From an uncultured Acidimicrobiales bacterium (lineage in GTDB: Bacteria; Actinomycetota; Acidimicrobiia; Acidimicrobiales; SZUA-35): a stretch of 64,000 bases of DNA. Shown piece by piece: positions 24,037 to 34,094 of this stretch. Under the pieces are notes generated by a model. It saw nothing but the letters and a program-made list of their open reading frames with translations, was not told the origin of the DNA and did no database searches. The position numbers and the translations under genes were made by a program. The DNA lies in NCBI GenBank assembly GCA_937922045.1, contig CAKZXA010000032.1, positions 71,710 through 135,709 of the forward strand. The letters are read 5' to 3'. The stretch's first letter is position 1. The number at the start of each line of letters is the position of its first letter.

Positions 24037-24048
24037 GCCGCCAAAGCT

Positions 24049-26071
<2,023 letters not shown>

Positions 26072-26079
<8 letters not shown>

Positions 26080-26665
26080 CGAGAGAGACTCAGCGTCGCC
26101 CGACGAGACTGCTGCCACGGTCTCGGAACTCTCGTCGAACCGGCCAAAGACGGCGCGTTTCACCGCCCTGGCAGTGGGCGCTGTGGTCTTTGGATTGATT
26201 GGCGTTTTGGCCCTGGCCAACCCGGGCGGTGACAAGGGGGGCTCTACATCACTTCTTCTCGGACGCGTCGCTCCTCGCACCGTTGGGCCGACGCTCGATG
26301 GTGGCAGTTTCGACCTGGATGACCACCGAGGTTCGTGGGTTGCGGTCAACTTCTTCGCCACATGGTGCCCGGGGTGCGTCAACGAGCACGACGACCTTGT
26401 GGCCCTCGAACGGTGGGGGCGAACCGAGGGAGACCTGCAGCTCGTCTCCGTGGTCTTTCAAGACCCGCCTGATCAGGTCGTCGAGTTCTTTGCCGAGCGG
26501 GGTGGTTCGTGGCCGGTCCTCGACAACCCTTCGGTTCCCATCGATTTCGGTGTCGCCCAGATCCCCGAGACCTTCCTGGTCGCTCCGTCCGGTCAGGTCG
26601 TTCATCACTTTCAAGGCGAGGTGACGGCCGACCAAGTCGTTGCCTTGATCGCCGAGCTTTCATGA
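26072..26665 (+). CDS. Thiol-disulfide oxidoreductase, CcmG/TlpA-like
   Basis: 197 residues from ATG 26072. A membrane anchor (LAVGAVVFGLIGVLALA) precedes a thioredoxin fold with the redox site TWCPGC near residue 98 and the cis-Pro region QIPETFLVAP. In System I, CcmG keeps the cytochrome CXXCH cysteines reduced; position between ccmF and ccmH supports this role. The start overlaps ccmF, and the stop overlaps ccmH (ATGA). Confidence 0.88.
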
Positions 26666-27138
26666 GCGCGGTCAATCCACAATCGTGGCGGCCACTGGCC
26701 TATGCCGGTTTGATGGCCGCCGCCCTAGGCCTCCTCCTCGTCGCTTCCTTCGGCGGAGGCGGTCACGAGAGCGAGTTGGAACGCGTTCAGCGTCTCAACG
26801 ATTCGTTCGCCTGCCCCGTGTGCGACGGAGAGAGCGTGGCTGCCTCGAACACGGCGGTGTCGGCCAACATCCGACAGTTCATCGATGAGCAGGTTCAAGC
26901 TGGCAGCACTGATCAGGAAATCAGGGATGCTCTGCTCGCGGCCTACAAGGTTGATATTCTCCTCAATCCTCCGGCCGACGGTTTCGCTGGCCTGGTATGG
27001 ATCCTGCCGGTGGTGATGGGCTCGCTCGGTGCGGTAGCGGCGGCGGCGGCGATGACACGAGCCAGACGAGCGGGTCGTAAGGCCACCGACGACGATCGTC
27101 GGTTGGTAGAAGAGGCCCGCCAGGTCGTGGTCGAATGA
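26662..27138 (+). CDS. ccmH: Cytochrome c maturation protein CcmH
   Basis: 158 residues from ATG 26662. N-terminal helix (GLMAAALGLLLVASF), then the redox motif FACPVCDGESVAASNT (LRCPVCQN in proteobacteria) near residue 50, a three-helix bundle (IRQFIDEQVQAGSTDQEI) and a second membrane helix. It handles the disulfide of apocytochrome c and works with CcmF. Overlaps the next gene by four bases. Confidence 0.9.
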   Translation: MSAVNPQSWRPLAYAGLMAAALGLLLVASFGGGGHESELERVQRLNDSFACPVCDGESVAASNTAVSANIRQFIDEQVQAGSTDQEIRDALLAAYKVDILLNPPADGFAGLVWILPVVMGSLGAVAAAAAMTRARRAGRKATDDDRRLVEEARQVVVE

Positions 27139-27869
27139 GCAAACGATCAGTACAAGCCACCCGGCAAGTCGACGAGCTCGATCATCTGCTGCGTTCGTTA
27201 GATGATCTCGACGACGAGTTCGCGGCCGGCGACCTCGATCGTTCGGATTACGACACCCTGCGCAACGACTACACCGTTCGTATCGCTGATGAGATGCGAC
27301 GGGTCAAGGGCGAGCAGATCTCGGCAGCGACCGATGACGTTGGTCGAACTCGACGTTGGCTCCTCGTCACCGCTGTCGTTGGTCTCTTCGCCGTTGGCGC
27401 CGGGGTGCTGGTGGCCTACACAGCGGGGGAGCGTGGTGTGAATGATGGCCTCACGGGAACGATCGACGAGAACCCGCGGCAGAAGACGCTGAGATGCCAA
27501 CAGTTGGGGACGACAGGCCAGATGCTCGAGTCGTTGGAGTGTTTCGACGAGGTGCTGCTCGAAGATCCACAGAATGTTGAGGCAATGACGTACCGCGGTT
27601 GGTACCTGATGCTTACCACATCATCGGCTGAGCAGGCGGGGAACACCGAGGAAGCAATCGAACTGATGGCCTCGGCCATCTCCTATCTCGACCGGGCCGT
27701 TGCTCTAGACCCGGGATATGCCGACGCTCGAGCCTTCCGCTCGGTCGTCTATGACCGGCTCGGACAATCGGAGGCGGCCTGCGATGAGATCGAGGACTTG
27801 TTGGCGCTGGACCCGCCTGACTTCTTCGTGCAGCAGACAGAGGCGCTGGCCGATCGGAATGGTTGCTAG
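27135..27869 (+). CDS. CcmI-like protein with TPR region
   Basis: 244 residues. An N-terminal coiled segment (DHLLRSLDDLDDEFAAGDLDR) precedes one membrane helix (WLLVTAVVGLFAVGAGVLVAY). Two to three TPR-like helical pairs follow (SLECFDEVLLEDPQNVEAM, YLDRAVALDPGYADARAF). CcmI proteins bind the C-terminus of apocytochrome c for the CcmFH lyase. Assignment comes from topology and position at the end of the ccm operon; sequence identity to known CcmI is not evident. Confidence 0.75.
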   Translation: MSKRSVQATRQVDELDHLLRSLDDLDDEFAAGDLDRSDYDTLRNDYTVRIADEMRRVKGEQISAATDDVGRTRRWLLVTAVVGLFAVGAGVLVAYTAGERGVNDGLTGTIDENPRQKTLRCQQLGTTGQMLESLECFDEVLLEDPQNVEAMTYRGWYLMLTTSSAEQAGNTEEAIELMASAISYLDRAVALDPGYADARAFRSVVYDRLGQSEAACDEIEDLLALDPPDFFVQQTEALADRNGC

Positions 27870-27880
27870 ACAAGGCTTGA

Positions 27881-27899
27881 AGCCCGCCTGATGTGGGCT
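27881..27899. terminator. Weak hairpin between convergent genes
   Basis: AGCCC, nine bases, GGGCT between the ccmI-like gene and the convergent phosphatase gene. The stem is only 5 bp, preceded by another short inverted repeat (GGCTTGAAGCC). It may act on both transcripts. Confidence 0.3.
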
Positions 27900-28386
27900 A
27901 GGCGTCGGCGCCGAGACCGAGGTAGGTGGCCGATGTCCACCGGTCGCCGTCGCGCTCAAGCGCCCAGGTCGATCCCAGCTCACAGCCGCTGCCCTCAACG
28001 GGAACCCGTTGAAGAGCGAGATGATCAATCATTTCCGGAATCAGGTTGCCATGACTCGCTATCACGAGGTCGTGTGGCTCCTGGTCCGCTTGTCGATGAC
28101 TCTCGAAGAAGGTATCGATGAGGTCGAAGCCTTCGGCCAAGGGAGACGTTTCCCAGAGTTCGTCGAATGCCGCCACTTCGAGGCCGATCGCCTCAGCCAA
28201 AGGTTCGACAGTTTGCACACAGCGGGTTGCTGTGCTCGACCAGATGGCGGCGATCTGTCTGTCGCCGAAGTTCTTGACCAGATCCTTGGCCTGGAGCTGG
28301 CCGCGATCGCTGAGCTGGCGATACTTGTCGCGCTCGTCGGGTGAGCGCGTACCGGCATGGGCGTGCCGAACGAGAAAGACCGTCAT
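27898..28386 (-). CDS. SixA-like histidine phosphatase
   Basis: 162 residues. The branch-1 histidine phosphatase catalytic core is complete: VRHAHAG (phospho-accepting His), the second Arg in SSTATRCVQT, Glu in FDELWET, and the second His in IASHGNLI. The short length and the RHAxAG version of the RHG motif are those of SixA phosphohistidine phosphatases. The target is unknown. Convergent with the ccm operon. Confidence 0.87.
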   Translation of the reverse strand: MTVFLVRHAHAGTRSPDERDKYRQLSDRGQLQAKDLVKNFGDRQIAAIWSSTATRCVQTVEPLAEAIGLEVAAFDELWETSPLAEGFDLIDTFFESHRQADQEPHDLVIASHGNLIPEMIDHLALQRVPVEGSGCELGSTWALERDGDRWTSATYLGLGADA

Positions 28387-28478
28387 GAAGACGAGACTCT
28401 ACAGGATGGATCAGCCTTGTTGGCCGATGACCACCGCGCTTTGTAGTCAACGGGTGTCGTTAGCGGGCACTGCCGATG

Positions 28479-29285
28479 TCAGATCGCCGACCAGCCGCCA
28501 TCGACGAACAGCACCTGCCCGGTCACGTAGCTCGAGGCGTCGGAGCACAGATACAACAGGCCGCCGTCCAATTCCCCCGACTCGCCCGGTCTGCCCATCG
28601 GAGCGTTGGCCGTGATGTAGTTCTGACCGCTATCACTCCGAAACATGTCACTGGTCATCTCGCTGCTAAACCAGCCGGGCGCGAGCGCATTGACCCGTAT
28701 GTTCTTGCGAGCCCACTGGGAGGCGAGCTCTCGGGTCAGGTTGTGCAGCCCGCCTTTGGCCGCCGCATAGCCGGGAACCTTGAGCCGCCCACCGCCGCCT
28801 GCTCCCAGCACCGAACCGATATTGACGATGACGCCTGGTCGTTCGGCTTCGATCATGTGGGCGGCCGCCTTCCGGCTGAGTTCGTAGGGTGCCATCAAGT
28901 TGATGCGGAGTTCGGCCTCGAAGCCATCGCTGGTGTCATCGATGGCGGCAAGAACACGCGAGATTCCGGCATTGTTGACCACGATGTCGAGCTGGCCGAA
29001 GTGCTCGGCAGCGGTTGCAACAAGGTGTTCGGCACTCCCCGGCTCGGTGATGTCACAGGCGACGGGAACGATGACATCATTGGGCGAACGACCTGTTTCG
29101 GCCGCGATCGAGTCGCGAAGCTCGGTGAGTCTGGCCTCCCGTCGAGCTGCAACGACCACCGAGGCGCCGGCTCCAGCGAGCACAGCAGCGAAGCGGGCGC
29201 CGAGGCCCGAGCTAGCGCCGGTGAGGATGGCGACCTTGCCATCGAGTCGGAACGCTTGCGTTGGATCGTGAGTCATGGCAGACAT
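28479..29285 (-). CDS. Short-chain dehydrogenase/reductase
   Basis: 268 residues from ATG 29285 (another ATG nine bases downstream). Classical SDR: TGASSGLGARF cofactor loop near 24, NNAGISRV, the catalytic Ser in NIGSVLG, and YAAAKGG with the active Tyr and Lys. RR at the end of the second strand (AARREAR) suggests NADPH. The C-terminus LFVDGGWSAI is typical of FabG-like quaternary packing. Substrate unknown. Its start region overlaps the upstream part of the opposite-strand ORF, but not the chosen DUF1028 start. Confidence 0.88.
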   Translation of the reverse strand: MSAMTHDPTQAFRLDGKVAILTGASSGLGARFAAVLAGAGASVVVAARREARLTELRDSIAAETGRSPNDVIVPVACDITEPGSAEHLVATAAEHFGQLDIVVNNAGISRVLAAIDDTSDGFEAELRINLMAPYELSRKAAAHMIEAERPGVIVNIGSVLGAGGGGRLKVPGYAAAKGGLHNLTRELASQWARKNIRVNALAPGWFSSEMTSDMFRSDSGQNYITANAPMGRPGESGELDGGLLYLCSDASSYVTGQVLFVDGGWSAI

Positions 29286-29433
29286 GGTGCCACCTGGTGT
29301 GTGGAATCTCACATTCCGAGGAACATCTCGAGCTGGCATTGTTTCACAGTTGGCGTTCGTTTCGACAATGTTGGCCGGTGCATGGGGGTTTGGCGCCCGA
29401 GATCGTTCCGGCCTCGACTGGATTGGAAGCTGG

Positions 29434-29439
29434 TAGGTT
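29434..29439 (+). promoter_or_regulatory. -10 box for leaderless DUF1028 gene
   Basis: TAGGTT, seven bases, then GTG 29447. It fixes a start that gives a signal peptide; the ORF-track start at 29261 runs antisense to the SDR gene. Confidence 0.5.
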
Positions 29440-29446
29440 TCTGGCT

Positions 29447-30415
29447 GTGGGAGCTGTGAACCGTGTCGCTTGGCGAGGACCAACCGAACGAGGTCGACGA
29501 CTCGCGATGGCCGTCATTTTGGCCCTGTTCGTCGTGCTGGTTTTGGCGGCGCCTTCGTCGGCAACTTGGTCGATCGTCGCCGTCGACGAGGACACCGGCG
29601 AGGTTGGGGTAGCGATGGCTTCGTGCGTGCCGGCCTCGGTGCTCGGCAACGAGGGCCAGGTTCTGGTTCCGGTTTTGCTGGCGCCTGGCGTGGCCGTCGG
29701 AGCGGTGCAGGGAATCGCTGACCCATCCCTGATCGAGCTGGCTGGTGCAGAGCTGCTCGATCGTAGCGATCCGCAGGTGATTGTGGAAACGCTCCTCGAA
29801 CAGGATGACTTGGCATCTGCTCGCCAGTATGGCTTCGTCTCGCTGGTTCACCGAAACACCGCCACCGCCGACGCGTCATCCTCGGTTCCTGGCGTCGTCC
29901 AGTACACGGGTCCTGATGTCGAACCGAGCGCAGGACAGCGAGCCGAGGAAGGGGTTGCTGTCCAAGGTGGGTTGCTGAGCTCGACGGAGGTTCTCGACGC
30001 CTCGATGATGGCGTTCACTCGCTCCCGTGAGGCTGGATCAGATCTAGCGACCGCCTTGGCGGAAGGTTTGAGCGGTGGGGCTCGAGTCGGTGGCGATCGC
30101 CGGTGCGGGGCCCAGTCCGCTCTCTTCGCTCAATTGGTGGTTGCCCGCGCCTTCGACGATGGGGCTGCGCCCGAGACGCTGCTCACCGTCATCGTCGACG
30201 AGGGCGACGGGCAGAACCCCGTCTTCCTGCTCGAGGAGGCGTTGGTCGAAGGTCAGACAGGATGGTTGCGGCTCGGCCAAAGCCCCCAGCGCGGGGTGCC
30301 AAAACGCGGTGTCTTGGCCGTCGGCATCGGACTCGGTCTCGCTTCGATGCTCGTTCTCTGGCGAGGAATGGGTTCGCCGTCGGCCCGGCGCTCCCCCCAA
30401 GACTCGCTTTCTTAG
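29447..30415 (+). CDS. Secreted DUF1028 protein (Ntn-hydrolase-like)
   Basis: 322 residues from GTG 29447. The first 35 residues form a signal peptide (RRLAMAVILALFVVLVLAAPSSA) and the mature chain begins at ATWSIVAVDEDTGEVGVAMASC, which is the DUF1028 opening. Further family segments are GAVQGIADPSL, AVQGGLLSS and CGAQSALFAQLVVA. DUF1028 proteins resemble N-terminal-nucleophile hydrolases, and the role is unknown. A second hydrophobic segment near the C-terminus (RGVLAVGIGLGLASMLVLW) may anchor it. Export and C-terminal anchoring are unusual for what I recall of this mostly cytosolic family. Confidence 0.8.
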   Translation: MGAVNRVAWRGPTERGRRLAMAVILALFVVLVLAAPSSATWSIVAVDEDTGEVGVAMASCVPASVLGNEGQVLVPVLLAPGVAVGAVQGIADPSLIELAGAELLDRSDPQVIVETLLEQDDLASARQYGFVSLVHRNTATADASSSVPGVVQYTGPDVEPSAGQRAEEGVAVQGGLLSSTEVLDASMMAFTRSREAGSDLATALAEGLSGGARVGGDRRCGAQSALFAQLVVARAFDDGAAPETLLTVIVDEGDGQNPVFLLEEALVEGQTGWLRLGQSPQRGVPKRGVLAVGIGLGLASMLVLWRGMGSPSARRSPQDSLS

Positions 30416-30699
30416 AGGCATCTGGCTGTCGAAGAGAGCTCCGAGCAGCGATTGTTCGCTCCCTCGCTTACACTAACGAAGTGTCCTGTTGCAGGCTCAA
30501 CATTGCGCACTGCGGCGCTTGCGATGGCTTGCGGCGCGGTAAAAGGCGCGACTTTTACAGGTAGTTAACAGTCATATCTAACTGTGGGAGTTGTTGTGGT
30601 TCGACAGGCGACGAAGTGTGGCGACCGACGTGCGGGCTTCGGTGGTACTTACGTGATGACGATTCGCTCAAGGAATGCGTGTAAACCAAGGACGAAATC
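30416..30699. other. 284-bp intergenic region before the kinase gene
   Basis: It holds the candidate 27-codon ORF (30481-30564), an AT-richer stretch TTAACAGTCATATCTAACTGTGG with ACAGT/ACTGT arms, and no other gene. The kinase promoter could lie at or near the TATCTA box about 120 bp before the GTG. Confidence 0.4.
30481..30564 (+). CDS. Possible 27-residue Cys-rich leader peptide
   Basis: GTG 30481 follows TACACT (30469-30474) by six bases. The frame encodes VSCCRLNIAHCGACDG and then a basic tail (LRRGKRRDFYR). Four cysteines in the first 14 residues and a strong basic end are non-random looking. It could be a leader peptide, a tiny metal-binding protein or chance. Not in the ORF track as such. 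Confidence 0.3.
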   Translation: MSCCRLNIAHCGACDGLRRGKRRDFYR

Positions 30700-32913
30700 G
30701 TGAGCGAGAGCAAGATTGACCTGGGAATTCCCGGTCTTGAACAAATCCAGGTGATTGGTTCAGGCGGATCTGCCGTCGTCTATCGGGGTGTCCGCTCGCT
30801 GGACGCCGCCAGCTCGAGTGATGATGCACAGGCGCCGGCCCCCGTAGCGGTCAAGGTTCTGAAGTCTTCCTGGGATCCCAATGCGATTCGACGCTTCGAA
30901 CGTGAGCAGCGGGCGATGCGTAAGCTCGCTGGCTACCCAGGATTCGTGCCGATTTTGGAAACCGGAACCACATCGAATGGTGCGCCCTATTTCGTGATGC
31001 CGTTCTTCGAAGGCGGCTCGCTCCACGAGCGGATATCACGAGAGGGTCCGGTCGCTTGGCCGCGTGCCCTTCGACTTATCGAGCAGGTCACCGAGACGGT
31101 CGGGATCGCCCATGAACACGACGTCTTCCACCGCGATCTGAAGCCGGGCAATATTCTGCTCGACACCGACGGAAACGCCCATGTCACCGATTTCGGGATC
31201 TCGCTCATCGCGTCGGAACTGGCCGATGGTTTTCCGACCACATCGACCGCCTTCACCCCGGCTTACAGTCCACCCGAATCGTTCACCAATGCGACGAAGC
31301 CATCGGCAGCCACCGACATCTATGGGTTGGCGGCCACGCTGTGGGCCCTGTTGGCCGGCCACGCCCCGTTTAAGGCGCCAGGTGAGCAGGCTGCGCCCGC
31401 CACCGTCTTCGGTCGTGTCGCTATGCAGCAAGTCGGCGATCTCCGCGACCGCATCCCGAGTCCGATCTGTCGGTTCATCGAGGAGTCGATGGCCAAGGAG
31501 CCCGAGGATCGCCCTCAAACCGTCGTCGCCTTTCACGAGGGGTTGCGCTCGGCTCGAGAAGACGCCTTTCGAGGTGTCGAGGCGCCAAGGCTTGAACTCA
31601 ATACACCAACACCGCTCGACCCTGCGCCTGAGCCCAACCTCGATCGCGTTCGCAAGGCTCCAGCTCCCGTCCGTGCCTTCGACCCGATAGGCGCCGACTC
31701 CAACGCCCGTTCCGACGGGAGTTCCGCTGACGATTCGACCGCCCCGTATTCGGTGATACTGCCACCCGAGCCGGGATCGACGCTAACCGCCGATCGACCG
31801 AAGACCATTTCGTTGGACGGTGAGGCTTCGTTGGACGGTGAGGCCGAAACGCGAGCTGAGCTTCCTCCTCTAGAGGCCGACCTAACCCGGCCGATGCCCG
31901 CCGGTTTCGCCGCCCCGCCCCCGCCCCCAGCGGTCTTGAAGGACGCGAGCGACCACCGCGATCCGCTGGACGACGGCATCCAGATTCTCGAAGATGATGA
32001 CGAGAATGCTGTTGCTTTGCAGCCGAGCGCTCCGGCGCGTCTCGATAGCCCGTTCACCTCGAGGCGTCCTTCGTGGCCCTGGCCTGCCCTTGTTACGGCG
32101 GTGGCTATTCCGCTCATCGGCCTCTTGCTCTGGCGCCTGCTTGGCGGTGCTGGTGGCGATGATCTCGAAGGCGCACGAGTCGAGGTCTCCACCGAGCAGA
32201 GTGTGGTCGGGGAAATCCCCGCTTCCCGTGAGGTCGGAGCCGCTGGCGCTCAGGCCGCTTCAGGGTCACAGGCCGAGGACCGGGGCGGCGCCACGGTTCG
32301 CCAGCCGGCCGACGACCCGTCTGTGACCAATCCGAGCGTTGACACGCCGGTTGTTACAACTCGTCCCGGCGGTGCCACGGATCTCACCACCATCGTCTCA
32401 GCAGAAACAGGGTCGGCATCCTCGGTTACCTCTGTGGCGTCATCGCTTCTGACCGTGCCGACCACGCCGACAACAAGTCAGGGCGGGTCGACGGTGACGA
32501 GCATTGGCGCTACAACATCCTCAGGACTTTCATCGACGACGGAGACCAGGCTGGTGACGACCTCGACGACCGCAGCCGTCGAGGTGCCCGTTCAGATCGT
32601 GTCCGGTCCGACTCTTGTCAGCGCAAGCCCGAGTCTGGTCGTCTTCACCTATCAAACAAACCAGGCGTGCTCAACCGGTAGTTTCGTGATCAGGGAATCC
32701 GATACCGGTACCGAGGCAGGCCGCTGGATTGGCGATCGTGGCTGCTTTGGCCCGGTCCATGAGGGAAGAACGAGCTGGAGCAACTTCGACATCCAGCCAC
32801 AAGTTGAATACACAGTGAGTGTCACGATCGAAGGCCAACCGGCATCGGCAACCGACACGCTGCCCTCCGGTAGTGGCACAGACACGTCTGTGTTCAGCTT
32901 CATCATTCCCTAA
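30700..32913 (+). CDS. Transmembrane Ser/Thr protein kinase (PknB-like)
   Basis: 737 residues from GTG 30700. Kinase domain about 10-280: glycine loop IGSGGSAVVYRG, VK lysine in VAVKVLK, catalytic loop FHRDLKPGNILLD, DFG in VTDFGIS, APE-like SPPES, and the final Arg helix. The juxtamembrane region is long and Pro/Asp rich and includes an 18-bp tandem duplication (SLDGEA twice). One membrane helix (PWPALVTAVAIPLIGLLLWRLL) lies near 465. The outside part has a Thr/Ser-rich stretch and a final Cys-containing domain of about 110 residues (CSTGSFVIRESDTG, DRGCFGPVHEG, YTVSVTIEG) that looks fibronectin III-like. PASTA domains are absent, so the sensed signal is probably not muropeptides. Confidence 0.9.
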   Translation: MSESKIDLGIPGLEQIQVIGSGGSAVVYRGVRSLDAASSSDDAQAPAPVAVKVLKSSWDPNAIRRFEREQRAMRKLAGYPGFVPILETGTTSNGAPYFVMPFFEGGSLHERISREGPVAWPRALRLIEQVTETVGIAHEHDVFHRDLKPGNILLDTDGNAHVTDFGISLIASELADGFPTTSTAFTPAYSPPESFTNATKPSAATDIYGLAATLWALLAGHAPFKAPGEQAAPATVFGRVAMQQVGDLRDRIPSPICRFIEESMAKEPEDRPQTVVAFHEGLRSAREDAFRGVEAPRLELNTPTPLDPAPEPNLDRVRKAPAPVRAFDPIGADSNARSDGSSADDSTAPYSVILPPEPGSTLTADRPKTISLDGEASLDGEAETRAELPPLEADLTRPMPAGFAAPPPPPAVLKDASDHRDPLDDGIQILEDDDENAVALQPSAPARLDSPFTSRRPSWPWPALVTAVAIPLIGLLLWRLLGGAGGDDLEGARVEVSTEQSVVGEIPASREVGAAGAQAASGSQAEDRGGATVRQPADDPSVTNPSVDTPVVTTRPGGATDLTTIVSAETGSASSVTSVASSLLTVPTTPTTSQGGSTVTSIGATTSSGLSSTTETRLVTTSTTAAVEVPVQIVSGPTLVSASPSLVVFTYQTNQACSTGSFVIRESDTGTEAGRWIGDRGCFGPVHEGRTSWSNFDIQPQVEYTVSVTIEGQPASATDTLPSGSGTDTSVFSFIIP
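31810..31845 (+). repeat. Two tandem 18-bp units in the kinase gene
   Basis: TCGTTGGACGGTGAGGCT followed by TCGTTGGACGGTGAGGCC, in frame, encoding SLDGEA twice in the juxtamembrane linker. Confidence 0.9.
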
Positions 32914-32942
32914 GATCATCCCTGGCGGTAGCGTTGGCGGTG

Positions 32943-34049
32943 ATGACGCTTCGCTATGGAATAATCGGAACCGGCATGATGGGCATCGAGCACATCGAGA
33001 ACATCAAGGCCATACCTGACGCGTCGGTGGTCGCGATTAGCGACCCCGATGAGGGCTCGTTGCAAACAGGTCGTGATGCCTGCGCCGGGCAGAATATCGA
33101 GGTGGCGGCCTTTGAGGATCACCGAGATCTGTTGGCCGAGGGGTCGGTCGATGCGGTCGTGATCGTGTCGCCGAACCATACCCACAGAGCGGTCCTCGAT
33201 GATGTGCTCGTCAGCGGTGTCCATGTCTTGATTGAAAAGCCTCTATGCACCACGATTGAGGACTGTCTGGAGGTCGAGCGCCGCATTGCTGACACGGCTT
33301 CGACGTTTCCCGATCGTGTCGTTCAGGTCGGGCTTGAGTATCGCTACATGCCGCCGGTGGCCGAGCTTGTCGGCGAGGTTCATGCCGGTGCGGTTGGCAA
33401 GCCTCGAATGGTGGCGATTCGTGAGCACCGATTCCCCTTTCTGACGAAGGTTGGTGACTGGAATCGGTTCTCACAGAACACCGGGGGAACCCTGGTCGAG
33501 AAGTGTTGCCACTTCTTTGATCTCATGAACCTGATCCTTGAGGAGAAGCCGGTCCAGGTCATGGCCTCGGGAGCCCAAGACGTCAACCATCTCGACGAAA
33601 TCTATGATGGCCAGCGTTCAGACATTCTCGACAACGCCTACGTCATTGTTGATTACCCCAGCGGGGCACGAGCCATGCTGGATCTCTGCATGTTCGCCGA
33701 AGCCACCCACAACCAGGAGGAGCTCTCCGTCGTTGGTGATAGAGGCAAGATCGAGGCGCTCATTCCTGAAGGGGTGCTGCGTCGGGGTCGTCGAGGTGAG
33801 CATGAGATTGGCCGCGTTGAGCAGGCCGTCGTCGATACCTCACATGTCGCCTACGATGGCCTCCACCACGGGTCGAGTTATCTCGAACACCTAGACTTTC
33901 TGGCCGCGGCCCGAGGCGAAGGCCCGGTTGCGGTGAGCATCGAAGATGGGCTCTGGTCGGTTGCCATGGGCGTTGCCGCTCATCGCTCGATCGAGGAGGG
34001 CCGTCCGGTGGCCTTGGCAGAACTTCTCGGCGATCGGGTCTCGTCTTAG
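32943..34049 (+). CDS. Gfo/Idh/MocA-family oxidoreductase
   Basis: 368 residues from ATG 32943 (GTG 32940 and TTG 32934 are in-frame alternatives; a TAGCGT box ends at 32934, eight bases before the ATG). N-terminal Rossmann fold with YGIIGTGMMGIEHIENI and the conserved EKP motif in VLIEKPLCTT near residue 100. The C-terminal alpha/beta domain carries GGTLVEKCCHFFDLMNLI, where the family's active-site His is found. Such enzymes oxidise or reduce sugars, inositols or related polyols with NAD(P). The substrate is unknown. It is followed 45 bp later by an LLM flavin enzyme. Confidence 0.88.
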   Translation: MTLRYGIIGTGMMGIEHIENIKAIPDASVVAISDPDEGSLQTGRDACAGQNIEVAAFEDHRDLLAEGSVDAVVIVSPNHTHRAVLDDVLVSGVHVLIEKPLCTTIEDCLEVERRIADTASTFPDRVVQVGLEYRYMPPVAELVGEVHAGAVGKPRMVAIREHRFPFLTKVGDWNRFSQNTGGTLVEKCCHFFDLMNLILEEKPVQVMASGAQDVNHLDEIYDGQRSDILDNAYVIVDYPSGARAMLDLCMFAEATHNQEELSVVGDRGKIEALIPEGVLRRGRRGEHEIGRVEQAVVDTSHVAYDGLHHGSSYLEHLDFLAAARGEGPVAVSIEDGLWSVAMGVAAHRSIEEGRPVALAELLGDRVSS

Positions 34050-34094
34050 TACGTTGGTTCCGACCGGCAAGATGTGATGACGAAAGGTAGGGCA

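Noticed and set aside
28476-29459. 327-codon plus-strand ORF antisense to the SDR gene
   Set aside because: The SDR has complete catalytic motifs; the shadow has none.
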